NCBI GenBank assembly: GCA_943789165.1
Contig: CALSTB010000001.1
Location: forward strand, 1-64,000
Source: an uncultured Bacteroidia bacterium
GTDB lineage: Bacteria > Bacteroidota > Bacteroidia > NS11-12g > UBA9320
Length of the DNA: 64,000 bases
Direction: 5' to 3'
Part shown: piece after piece, positions 21,632 to 30,965 of the stretch
Position numbering within the stretch: position 1 is the first letter of the stretch
How the letters are laid out: every line of letters starts with the position of its first letter
Program-made: the position numbers and the translations under genes
Notes under the pieces: generated by a model
Seen by the model: only the letters and a program-made list of their open reading frames with translations
Told to the model about the DNA's origin: nothing
The model's database searches: none

Positions 21632-24523
21632 ATGATTTTCAAATTATCTAAATCTCTACGAAATTCAATTCTGTCCATCGTACTCCTTTGTATTATCTAT
21701 ACAACAGGAAATTCGCAGACCATTCAGTTGGTAAAGGATATTTGGACTGAACCATCTTCCGAGAAAGCATTAAACCCAAAAAACCTCACCAAGCTGGGTG
21801 ACATCATATATTTTACAGCTTATGGAAATGAACTTTGGCAAACAGACCTGACTTACGAAGGAACACACCCGGTCGACCTCGGTGATGGTAAGACTATTGA
21901 ACATGCCAGCGCCTTATTTGTGTTCAAAGACAAACTCTATTTTAGTCTAGATGGTTATTTTTATATTACAGATGGTACGCTAGATGGGACGCGTCCAATT
22001 CTCGACTCGAGCGATGCACCACTATACTATCCATCTTTATATTACGAAGCCGACGACTTGCTATACTTTCATGGTAATTCTACAGACGGTATTCGTAAAC
22101 TTTTCCGAACAGATGGGACGTCAAGTGGTACGTTCTCTTTAGCGCCAAGTAGTCACTATATTGAAGATAGATATAAACCTGTTCATATTAACAATCAGTT
22201 TTACTTCTCCCAAACCGACCCTAAGGACTCTTTTGGTTTTGTCCTATGGGCCACTGATGGAACAGTCGAGAACACACGCGTCATTACAAATTCAATCAGC
22301 ATGTTTGGAGTTAATAGAAACCCAAGTAATCTTGTCAACTTCAAGGACGAACTCTATTACATATGTGAAGGTGACAGCAGTAATTATGAATTATGGAAAA
22401 CAAATGGGCAGCAAGATGAAACCAAAAGAATTAAAATATTTAAACCAAATAGGTACTACGGTAAAGTTACTGGTCTAATTGTTTTCAATGATTTACTGTA
22501 TTTCAATGGATCTGACTCGAATTCCAGCAATGATGTCTGGAGGAGTGATGGAACCACGACTGGCACATTACCTATTTCCAAAACATCTGACATATATGGT
22601 CCAGAGTTTAAAGGAGTCTTAAATAACAAATTGTTCTTTACAGTTTTTGGGTCAGGACGGAGTAACATGTTTTATATTGATGGTTTGTCTGGGGAAATTG
22701 AATTCTTTTTAAAAATAGATCAACGGCCGAAGTACGAAGAAGACTTTTTTTATATTTGGAATGGGGATGCGTATTTTCCAGTGCTTGATGATGCGTATAA
22801 CGCACATCTTTGGACGAGTGATGGAACACCAGAAGGAACTGTATTGCTTTCAGACATACCATCAATACGTGGGAACAATCCTCGTGAATTAGTCGGAACA
22901 TCTACCGATCTCGCTTTTGTCGTTGAAAGTGTGTTATTTGGCCCTTCATTATGGAAAACGAAAGGGTCGAGAAATGACACCTCACCAGTTTATTTCGATT
23001 CCTGTTGCACAGGATCATCGTACCCGGAGGACCTTACAAAACATGATCAAAGCCTCGTATTTATTGCTCGAGACTATAAATCGGGTGTTCAATTGTGGAC
23101 ACTTGAGGGCAAAAAAGATCCAGTCAAAATAACCTTTGATGCAAACGACGACTATTCCCCCTTGACCAGTTATACTCAAATTTTGGGTTCTACGGGTACT
23201 CGCTTATTTTACATAGCAACTGATACTAGTAACGAAAGAAGGCTGTGGTTAAAAGAATCCATCAGTACCCAGCCAATTAGAATAATACCTCATGGCCAAT
23301 CTGGTTATGTTGATTTAAAATCCTTTGGCGTGAGTAACGGAATATTCTTTTACTCTGCAAATGATTTAACGGGTAGAAACAACTTACAAGTCGTTTCCTC
23401 TGCGAGTTCTATTCCTAAAAGTATTGAGATTCAGAAACACCTAAATACCCGCATTCGGATAGAAAACATAACTGCCTATAACGGTGGAATCTTATTCACA
23501 TTAAATGATTTTACTGGCAATCAAGAATTGTGGTTCTCAGACGGCACATCGGCAGGTACTAAATATTTAAAAAATTTATGTCTTAGCCCTTGTTATGTTG
23601 GACAAGTTAATTTCACCTTTCTTCATGGTCTTGCATATTTTGTTGGCTACAATCTTAACGGGGTGGAATTGTGGGTAACAGATGGCACTTTGAGCGGAAC
23701 AAAGATTGCTGTTGACATTAACAAAGGTTTGAATAGTTCACAATTATCGCAATTAGCGAAATACAAGAATCAACTCGTTTTTATCGCGACTGACGGAAGT
23801 AGTGGACCTTCATTTTATTCTTCTAACGGGACACCAGATGGAACAAAAAGACATTTCAGTTTAATGGAAATTGACCCCAAAATTGTTTCGATTAACTTAC
23901 TAAGTGCCACGGCTGACTACCTCTATTTTAGCTCTTCTGACCAAGGCGGGGCTGCCAAACTCTGGCAAACAAACATGTCTGTAGAAACCACTATGATGAT
24001 TAGAGATCTACAAGGTCAAAATGGATCATCTTTGATTTCCGATTACTCAGCCTATAACAACCAGTTTTACTTTAGTTCAGAACACATTGGATACGGCACG
24101 GAACTATTTGTATCTGACAAAGCCAATGGTACGAGGCTTGTTGAAGATTTATACGAAGGTGAACGGGGCAGTTTCCCTAGAAATTTTTTGCAAATGCACG
24201 ACAAACTATACTTTACAGCGACTGATGATCAAATAGGTACCGAGTTGTTCTATATATCCAGTGAGTCTAAACCCCAAGTAGATAATAACCAGATTACAGT
24301 TTTCCCTAATCCGACAAATGACCGTATCAATGTCGTATGGAAGACAAATTCAAACGTTTATAGCTCGCCAACCAAGGTGGATATTTTTGACGTACTGGGC
24401 CACAAAGTGTACACTAATATATCTAATGAACAAATACCGGAAATTGAAGTTCTGGACTTAACCAACGGACTTTACATCCTCAGAGTAAACAATTCCTTGA
24501 CCGCCAAATTTGTAAAATTCTGA
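21632..24523 (+). CDS. Secreted ELWxxDGT-repeat protein with T9SS type A C-terminal sorting domain
   Basis: Repeated (E)LWxxDGTxxGT motifs; C-terminal ITVFPNPTNDRINV...GLYILRVNNSLTAKFVKF. Confidence 0.93.
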   Translation: MIFKLSKSLRNSILSIVLLCIIYTTGNSQTIQLVKDIWTEPSSEKALNPKNLTKLGDIIYFTAYGNELWQTDLTYEGTHPVDLGDGKTIEHASALFVFKDKLYFSLDGYFYITDGTLDGTRPILDSSDAPLYYPSLYYEADDLLYFHGNSTDGIRKLFRTDGTSSGTFSLAPSSHYIEDRYKPVHINNQFYFSQTDPKDSFGFVLWATDGTVENTRVITNSISMFGVNRNPSNLVNFKDELYYICEGDSSNYELWKTNGQQDETKRIKIFKPNRYYGKVTGLIVFNDLLYFNGSDSNSSNDVWRSDGTTTGTLPISKTSDIYGPEFKGVLNNKLFFTVFGSGRSNMFYIDGLSGEIEFFLKIDQRPKYEEDFFYIWNGDAYFPVLDDAYNAHLWTSDGTPEGTVLLSDIPSIRGNNPRELVGTSTDLAFVVESVLFGPSLWKTKGSRNDTSPVYFDSCCTGSSYPEDLTKHDQSLVFIARDYKSGVQLWTLEGKKDPVKITFDANDDYSPLTSYTQILGSTGTRLFYIATDTSNERRLWLKESISTQPIRIIPHGQSGYVDLKSFGVSNGIFFYSANDLTGRNNLQVVSSASSIPKSIEIQKHLNTRIRIENITAYNGGILFTLNDFTGNQELWFSDGTSAGTKYLKNLCLSPCYVGQVNFTFLHGLAYFVGYNLNGVELWVTDGTLSGTKIAVDINKGLNSSQLSQLAKYKNQLVFIATDGSSGPSFYSSNGTPDGTKRHFSLMEIDPKIVSINLLSATADYLYFSSSDQGGAAKLWQTNMSVETTMMIRDLQGQNGSSLISDYSAYNNQFYFSSEHIGYGTELFVSDKANGTRLVEDLYEGERGSFPRNFLQMHDKLYFTATDDQIGTELFYISSESKPQVDNNQITVFPNPTNDRINVVWKTNSNVYSSPTKVDIFDVLGHKVYTNISNEQIPEIEVLDLTNGLYILRVNNSLTAKFVKF

Positions 24524-24724
24524 TTGACTTATTGTAATAATACAACAACAGACTTGTTTCGTACAAATGATGAATTGAGCGGATAGTTTGTAAAACTATG
24601 AGGCAGCAGGTCTAGAAGAAATTTTCTTGATTTTATAGGAATCTTCAATCCTTGAGCCTCATCAAAATGGATGACCACAATAGCGCCCCCCGTCTACATT
24701 CAAAATTTTACATTTTACATTTCC

Positions 24725-25303
24725 TTAAGAATTCCCTTCCAAAGCCTTCATCATAATCTGATCGACTGCTTCAAAAAGGTCTTCTGGCTTTTTGGTTTTC
24801 CAATTCCATGTGGTCTCATCCTCTTCTTCTATCCGAATATAGGTTTCAATGCCCACGGATTCCATTTCGTCAATTATATGATCTCTGAAATGTAAAAATG
24901 CAACGTACCCTCCAGGTGTATCTTCCCACCACTCTTGGTAGTACGCGTCATCGCTTGGATGAAAATTCAAAACGTTTTCTCCTAAAATGATGAACTTTTC
25001 GATGCCTAAGTCAATCATTTCATCTATGACTTCCCGCTTTAATATGGCTATGTCATTGTGAATGGTATCGTTCCACTCACCGATCATTTCAATGATGGCG
25101 TATTTTGTATCATAATCCACAAACAGGACCTTTAACAACAAGGTCTCGCTGCCAAAAAAATCCCATTGTGGGTGCACCAAATAATTGTAGATCTTATTGG
25201 TGAATTCAAACTGACTGTGTTGGGTTTTATAAAACGGACTATTAGGGTCCGTATTGGCCTTATACACATGTCGCCATAAATAATGTGGCTCAATCTGATG
25301 CAT
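24725..25303 (-). CDS. Conserved hypothetical protein (192 aa)
   Basis: Intact ORF overlapping the upstream glycosyltransferase by 14 bp; no family recognised. Confidence 0.7.
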   Translation of the reverse strand: MHQIEPHYLWRHVYKANTDPNSPFYKTQHSQFEFTNKIYNYLVHPQWDFFGSETLLLKVLFVDYDTKYAIIEMIGEWNDTIHNDIAILKREVIDEMIDLGIEKFIILGENVLNFHPSDDAYYQEWWEDTPGGYVAFLHFRDHIIDEMESVGIETYIRIEEEDETTWNWKTKKPEDLFEAVDQIMMKALEGNS

Positions 25304-26222
25304 GTGGAATATTCGAATCTTTTATAATATACAACGGACGGTTCTTAATGTTTTCATTCATCCGACTGACATATTCACCAATGATGCCAATACCAATCAA
25401 TTGAATGCCGCCAATGAAGATAATCGTAATCATCTGTGACGCCCATCCTGCCTGGTATGTATCGGAATACATCTTAGAATACAAGGTGTACAGAATTAAG
25501 ATAAAGCCGATAAAAGAAAAAACAAATCCTGAGATCGTGGCAATCTTTAATGGCCAATTGCTAAACGACGTGATGCCATCTAACGCAAACCGAATCATCT
25601 GTGTATAGCTATATCCTGTTGTTCCACTCATCCGCTCGTCGCGCTTAAATGAAACGTAGGTCTGATTGAAGCCAATCCATGAAATTTGTCCGCGTAAAAA
25701 CTTATGGCGCTCTGGCATGTTGATCAATTGGTCCACGACTTTGCGGTCCATAATCCTAAAATCACCGGTATCCAACGGAATATCGAAACTGGTAATCTTG
25801 TTCAATACACGGTAAAACATTTTAGCCGTCGCTTTTTTCATCACCGACTCACCTTTGCGACTTTCGCGTTTGGCATAGACTACTTCATAACCTTCGATGC
25901 TTTTGAGGTATAATTTCTCGATGATTTCTGGTGGATCTTGTCCATCCGCATCAATCATCACTACTTTTTCGCCAGTGGTAAAATCTAAACCAGCGCTTAC
26001 GGCCACTTGATGTCCGAAGTTGCGGCTAAAGTTGATGTATTTAACGTCTGTGTGCTCCGTTGCCAGGGCTTCAATGATCGCCTGACTGTTGTCAGTGCTT
26101 CCGTCATTGACATATACAAACTCGCGGTCGACGTTTAACTTATCGAACACGGCAGACATTCGGCCGTACATCGGTCGAATGTTGTTTTCTTCATTATAAA
26201 TGGGAATAACGACGGAAATCAT
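25290..26222 (-). CDS. Family 2 glycosyltransferase (GtrB/DPM1-like) with C-terminal TM helices
   Basis: ISVVIPIYNEENNIRPMY, FVYVNDGSTDNS, VVMIDADGQDPPE, FRIMDRKV; two C-terminal TMs. Confidence 0.95.
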   Translation of the reverse strand: MISVVIPIYNEENNIRPMYGRMSAVFDKLNVDREFVYVNDGSTDNSQAIIEALATEHTDVKYINFSRNFGHQVAVSAGLDFTTGEKVVMIDADGQDPPEIIEKLYLKSIEGYEVVYAKRESRKGESVMKKATAKMFYRVLNKITSFDIPLDTGDFRIMDRKVVDQLINMPERHKFLRGQISWIGFNQTYVSFKRDERMSGTTGYSYTQMIRFALDGITSFSNWPLKIATISGFVFSFIGFILILYTLYSKMYSDTYQAGWASQMITIIFIGGIQLIGIGIIGEYVSRMNENIKNRPLYIIKDSNIPHASD

Positions 26223-26380
26223 GGTTCAAATAAACGACTTTTAAACAGAAATTGATGTAACTAATCCAGAGGATGCCCGTATTATCTAGACAACCTCATT
26301 CTTATCTACTGTCACTCATGTAAGCTTCGTTTCATACGTCACAAAAAACCGATTAACCGTCTATTCTTACTCTTTTTATG

Positions 26381-26405
26381 TGCCCATAATTGTTAAATTT
26401 GGGCA
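26381..26405 (+). promoter_or_regulatory. Putative promoter/operator: TAAATTTG (26394-26401) inside a 25-bp dyad
   Basis: TGCCCATAATTGTTAAATTTGGGCA; 9 of 12 positions pair as Watson-Crick plus one G-T; 22 bp upstream of ATG 26428. Confidence 0.45.
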
Positions 26406-26427
26406 TCTTAACCAAAAAATAAAATAT

Positions 26428-27801
26428 ATGTCAGACTCCTTTGATTTATTGGACCAGCTGGGTGACCAAAAGAAAGTTGAAACCCTTAAAGCCAAATTAG
26501 AAAAAAAAACAGGCACGGATATCTCATCCAAGCTTGACCAAATAGAAGCAGATATTGAAATAGCAGTTGGTGAAAACCGTTCTGCAGAAGATATTGTTGA
26601 TGGCATCATCAACGCCAATTTTAACACCTTAAATGGTGATGTAGAAGCAACTGAACAAGACTTACAAGAGTTGATGTTGCACTTACGTTCGATGCTAGAC
26701 AGCTGTGGAGGCGAGTTCTCGAAGCTTCAAGAACTGAATGCCAGTGAGCAAAAGCTTGTAGAAAATGCGACAAAAGCACGAGAAGACGCTGAGTTCGAAG
26801 CAAAAACTGCAGAGAACATGTCGAATGCATGGAACATCCTATTCGGGTACAAAAACAGCAAGGTCCGCAAAACAAAAGCGGAACTTATGAATAAGATTGC
26901 TGGCTTAAAAGCTGCGGAAGAGGAAGCCCAACGTCGTTACCGAGAACGTTTGAAGAACGCAGACATTGGCGAAAGCTTAAACCGAATCATCAGCCAAGTG
27001 CAAGGCATGGTTGGTATTGTCGAAAACATGATCATCGACGTAGACACGCAAATCGTTTCGCTTAAAAACCGAAAGGAATTGGCGTTTGAAACCAAAGAAA
27101 AAGCGGCGTCTATTATGGAAGACCGCAAAGCAGATTTGGAAACAACGGAGAACCAATTGAAGCAAGCGGAGATTGAATTAACCGAATTGCCTAATAACAG
27201 TCCTGAATATACTGCCCAAGAAAAGAAAGTCGCAGACCTGAAAGAACAGCGTGCTGACTTAAAAGGCAAGTTCAATATAGCATTAGGTATCTTCCAATCG
27301 AAAGAGCGATTTGTAGACCAAATTGTCATTCACTTAGAAGCGCAAACCACTACCAAGAATAACTTAAAACAGTTAATCGGACAGTTAAAAAGTGACACGG
27401 AAGAAAGAGTCGCTACCTACGAATCTGGATTGCAGTTGATTCAATCGGCTACCGCACAAGAAGCCGCATCTATGTATGAAGAAGCTGGGGTTAAGACCGA
27501 TCAAAAAATTACTGAGATTGCTGCCAAGGTGTTGGTTGGTTCTGAGAAAGACAGAATTGAACGTGTTAAGAAACATCCTAAGCGTATGACGGAATTACAT
27601 CAAGTATTGGTGGCTATGGCAGAAGCAACTGCCAAATACAAAGAAGAAGATGCCAAAATAATGGAACAACACAGCAAGAAGTTCGGTATTGATGTATCTG
27701 AAACGTTCTCCTTCAAACATGAAGGAAGTGACGACGCACCTACCAATGATGACGCTCCTAAAAAGGACAACAAAGGATCTGTTAATGACTTAATGGATTA
27801 A
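26428..27801 (+). CDS. Long coiled-coil protein, first gene of the six-gene operon
   Basis: About 457 aa, almost entirely charged helical heptad-like sequence; acidic low-complexity C-terminus (HEGSDDAPTNDDAPKKDNKGSVNDLMD). Confidence 0.8.
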   Translation: MSDSFDLLDQLGDQKKVETLKAKLEKKTGTDISSKLDQIEADIEIAVGENRSAEDIVDGIINANFNTLNGDVEATEQDLQELMLHLRSMLDSCGGEFSKLQELNASEQKLVENATKAREDAEFEAKTAENMSNAWNILFGYKNSKVRKTKAELMNKIAGLKAAEEEAQRRYRERLKNADIGESLNRIISQVQGMVGIVENMIIDVDTQIVSLKNRKELAFETKEKAASIMEDRKADLETTENQLKQAEIELTELPNNSPEYTAQEKKVADLKEQRADLKGKFNIALGIFQSKERFVDQIVIHLEAQTTTKNNLKQLIGQLKSDTEERVATYESGLQLIQSATAQEAASMYEEAGVKTDQKITEIAAKVLVGSEKDRIERVKKHPKRMTELHQVLVAMAEATAKYKEEDAKIMEQHSKKFGIDVSETFSFKHEGSDDAPTNDDAPKKDNKGSVNDLMD

Positions 27802-27806
27802 CATAT

Positions 27807-28910
27807 TTGGTGAAGACAATAGACATTAACAATCATTTTACGGAACTGGATCGAAGTATCCTGGAGGGCGAAAACGCCTATTCAGATTATTTCAATTACA
27901 TTAAAAACTGCCTCGAAACCCTGCTCAATTCATTTGATGAATTGTCAACCCAGAGTTCATTAGAGGTAAAAGTGCTAAAACTGTTCTCTCAAAAGTTTTT
28001 AAATAACATTGAAGCTTTGAGGCTCAAATATGCCTACGACACAACCAATTCTATGTTGGTGGATTTGACGGAAAGTGGATTCCCGAATTTCATGGAGTTC
28101 AAAAAGTTAAATGATGACATTGCTAAAAAAGACAGTGAACTTGCCAAGTTACCGCCAAAAGATTCTTTGAAGCAATCCATCCTCGACCACCTAATTCGGA
28201 AAAAGACGGACCCCGTAAAACTCCTCAACCAACTAAGTAAGTCGAGTTATTACATCCGGTTACAATGGAGTAATTTATTTACTGAATTCACGCCTGGCAA
28301 TCTCGAGTTGTTGAATCAGCATACAGACGAGCACAAGACGAGAACATACTTTTATTCTTGGGCGTCGTACGACAGTGTAACGAACAAACCATTCATTTAT
28401 ACCATGGTGTTCGACAATCCATTAATCGCTAAGGAACCAGCTTCAGATGTCAACAAAAACCCTGAGTTTGTCGAAACGATTAAACGGTTAACACATAATT
28501 CGTCACCGTTAAAAGTAATCGCTTCCGACATCGATAATGCCTACGAAAACATTATGCCGAAGGTGTTAAAACGAATAGAAATTGGACCCATCTTCGGGAA
28601 GTATAGCCGCGACAAACACGATTATACCATCTTGTTACGGAAACACTTTTCTGAGGACCAGTATATCATGCCTTATAAAACAGAAGTGGTTTTTTCGACT
28701 GGAGAGAAACGGACAAAATCGTTTTTATCGAAAGGTGAATTACGACAGATATTTCACGTGGATGAGTCCAATAAAGAGTGTATGGACAGAATGATTTCTG
28801 ACATGCATTCGTATATGATAACGTCACATGATGTCCTTCAATACTTAAACGACACAGACCCTGAAATGTTAAAAGGACTGGCGGCACCTGTGTACGTGTA
28901 TGATGAGTGA
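27807..28910 (+). CDS. Conserved hypothetical protein, second gene of the operon
   Basis: Intact 367-aa ORF (TTG 27807 or GTG 27810 start) 5 bp after the preceding stop; no family recognised. Confidence 0.75.
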   Translation: MVKTIDINNHFTELDRSILEGENAYSDYFNYIKNCLETLLNSFDELSTQSSLEVKVLKLFSQKFLNNIEALRLKYAYDTTNSMLVDLTESGFPNFMEFKKLNDDIAKKDSELAKLPPKDSLKQSILDHLIRKKTDPVKLLNQLSKSSYYIRLQWSNLFTEFTPGNLELLNQHTDEHKTRTYFYSWASYDSVTNKPFIYTMVFDNPLIAKEPASDVNKNPEFVETIKRLTHNSSPLKVIASDIDNAYENIMPKVLKRIEIGPIFGKYSRDKHDYTILLRKHFSEDQYIMPYKTEVVFSTGEKRTKSFLSKGELRQIFHVDESNKECMDRMISDMHSYMITSHDVLQYLNDTDPEMLKGLAAPVYVYDE

Positions 28911-29000
28911 TTGTAGGATTGAATAACTGAATTATTGAATTATAGAATTATTGAATAAGCATTGTCGCAATAAAACATTGTCGAACTATCGCATACAAAC

Positions 29001-30965
29001 ATGGAGAAACAAGAATCATCTTTATTGAAAATAAAAGAAGACGACTTAGTCCAGTACAAGGACGAGGTAACCAATTACTTAAAACAAGTAGGTTGGAAGC
29101 CAGATAATAAGTCCAATTCAACCAATGGCATCAACCTGAACTTTTTGACCAACGTCAACAAAGCCCTTGATCTCACACAAGAAGATGAAGCATCTGTATT
29201 AAAAGCGGCTATTAAAATCAGTAACGACCGTGTGATTTTGAGCAGTGCCAGCAGCCAGATATTAAATGCTGTCCGCACCGGTTTTTGCATTGGCAAGTAT
29301 GTGGCGAGTCAGTATTCAGAGGCTTGTGGCTTAGGTTTGCTCCAACAAAAGAACCAAAACGGTTCACTACACCAATCTGAGTTACCAGAATTTCACGATA
29401 AAAGTCAAACCCAAAGTGCAGTACTGCTTTTTTCAGCTGCTTCTTATATTCAGTATGCTTTACAAGATTATCTGGCTGATGAAGTATCCTCGATTCAAAT
29501 AGATTTTGGCGGTATTCCCGAAGTGAGTTTGACCAGACCAAGCAAGGCAATCCAGTGCAGTATTTACTATTATGCAGCGTATTTGGAACGGTCAGGAATC
29601 GTTACCACCGACCTACATTTTGTCAAACTTACCTTGTTGTATTTCGAACGCTTAATGGAGGAGATTGTCCTGCGTAAAAATGCATTGAAGTATGCCCAAA
29701 CGTTTGATCAAAATCACTACAAACTTGAAAACAGTGAGTTCGTGCTTCAAGGTTTTGAAACACAATCATCTGTTCGCGTCAAAGGCATGCAGTTCAATCC
29801 AACCCGGATGGAAGCCATTGTGGCCAACAAACAAGCCAAGCACTTGTTTAAACGGTATGCCGAGCGATTGCTGTGTTACGATTTTGATGCCAAGAAAAAT
29901 CCGATTAACGAACTAGGTGGACTGCCTTCAATTACCATGGCTGATGGAAAACCAGGTACTGGTAAGAGCATGCTCATCGCAGCAACGGCAACTTTGATTC
30001 AAGAACGCTGCGACCAATTGGGTTATCCGTTTTTGTTTTGGCCTTTGCCAGAGACCATTGTTTCTACTTTCCAGGGTGGAACCGCAGAGCGGGCCATGGA
30101 ATGGTTTAAACCGATGCAAGACCCAAACAAGATTGTGTTTGCGCCAATTGACGATGCCGAGAACAACTTAGAAGAAAGAACGAGACAAGGGGTTTCAGCC
30201 GGAGTACGTGAATTTATTGGTGTCTTTTTAAGAAATACAGAAGGTGCTTATGCAGTGAATTTGGGTAACCGATTAATTAGTTTGTTCACGAATATCCCGG
30301 ACCAAATCGACAAAGCGGTTTTGTCGCGGATACAAATGCGGATATCTATGGAAGGTGCTTCGAGCAAGTACGATTTTATCGACCAAGATTATTTGTGGTG
30401 GAAGAAATATACCGAGTTGGATAAAAAGTTTGTCGATAACGACGACCCGAAAAACTACAAATACATGGAAGCCCAACAAGCTGCCAAGTCTATCAACGAA
30501 TTGGTAAGTACACAATATAGCTTCCAAATTCCTGAAGTGGAAGAACTGTTTCACAACACAAAGAAAACGTTAGATACAGATGCCCATGAATTCTTTGGTC
30601 TGTTCTACAACCAAGTCTTGGAGAAATATCCTTTCTTCTCATCAAGAGATTTACGGAATATTCAAAAGGCGGTGGATGCGAGATTGATTGACTTTGACTT
30701 ACCAGAAGTGTGGTGGGACAATACCGATGACTTTTTCACCCAAGCCTACGACAAAAAATTAGACATATTGAAAGACCTCATGAAGCAAAATATGAAAGGC
30801 GTTTCCTTTGGTGACGTCCGTTTGTATGAAGCACTGAATTACATTGAGAACTCAATACGCATCAATCAAACAGGTGTGAATCGAGAGATTAAAGAGCACG
30901 CCAAGCGATTGTATATCCAACAACAAGCAAACAAATCATTACTGAGCGGAGACATCAATGATTAA
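29001..30965 (+). CDS. AAA+ ATPase, third gene of the operon
   Basis: Walker A ADGKPGTGKS, pore-loop-like STFQGGTAERAMEWF, Walker-B-like KIVFAPIDDAE, sensor/arginine-finger-like LFTNIPDQIDKAVLSRIQMRI. Confidence 0.9.
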   Translation: MEKQESSLLKIKEDDLVQYKDEVTNYLKQVGWKPDNKSNSTNGINLNFLTNVNKALDLTQEDEASVLKAAIKISNDRVILSSASSQILNAVRTGFCIGKYVASQYSEACGLGLLQQKNQNGSLHQSELPEFHDKSQTQSAVLLFSAASYIQYALQDYLADEVSSIQIDFGGIPEVSLTRPSKAIQCSIYYYAAYLERSGIVTTDLHFVKLTLLYFERLMEEIVLRKNALKYAQTFDQNHYKLENSEFVLQGFETQSSVRVKGMQFNPTRMEAIVANKQAKHLFKRYAERLLCYDFDAKKNPINELGGLPSITMADGKPGTGKSMLIAATATLIQERCDQLGYPFLFWPLPETIVSTFQGGTAERAMEWFKPMQDPNKIVFAPIDDAENNLEERTRQGVSAGVREFIGVFLRNTEGAYAVNLGNRLISLFTNIPDQIDKAVLSRIQMRISMEGASSKYDFIDQDYLWWKKYTELDKKFVDNDDPKNYKYMEAQQAAKSINELVSTQYSFQIPEVEELFHNTKKTLDTDAHEFFGLFYNQVLEKYPFFSSRDLRNIQKAVDARLIDFDLPEVWWDNTDDFFTQAYDKKLDILKDLMKQNMKGVSFGDVRLYEALNYIENSIRINQTGVNREIKEHAKRLYIQQQANKSLLSGDIND

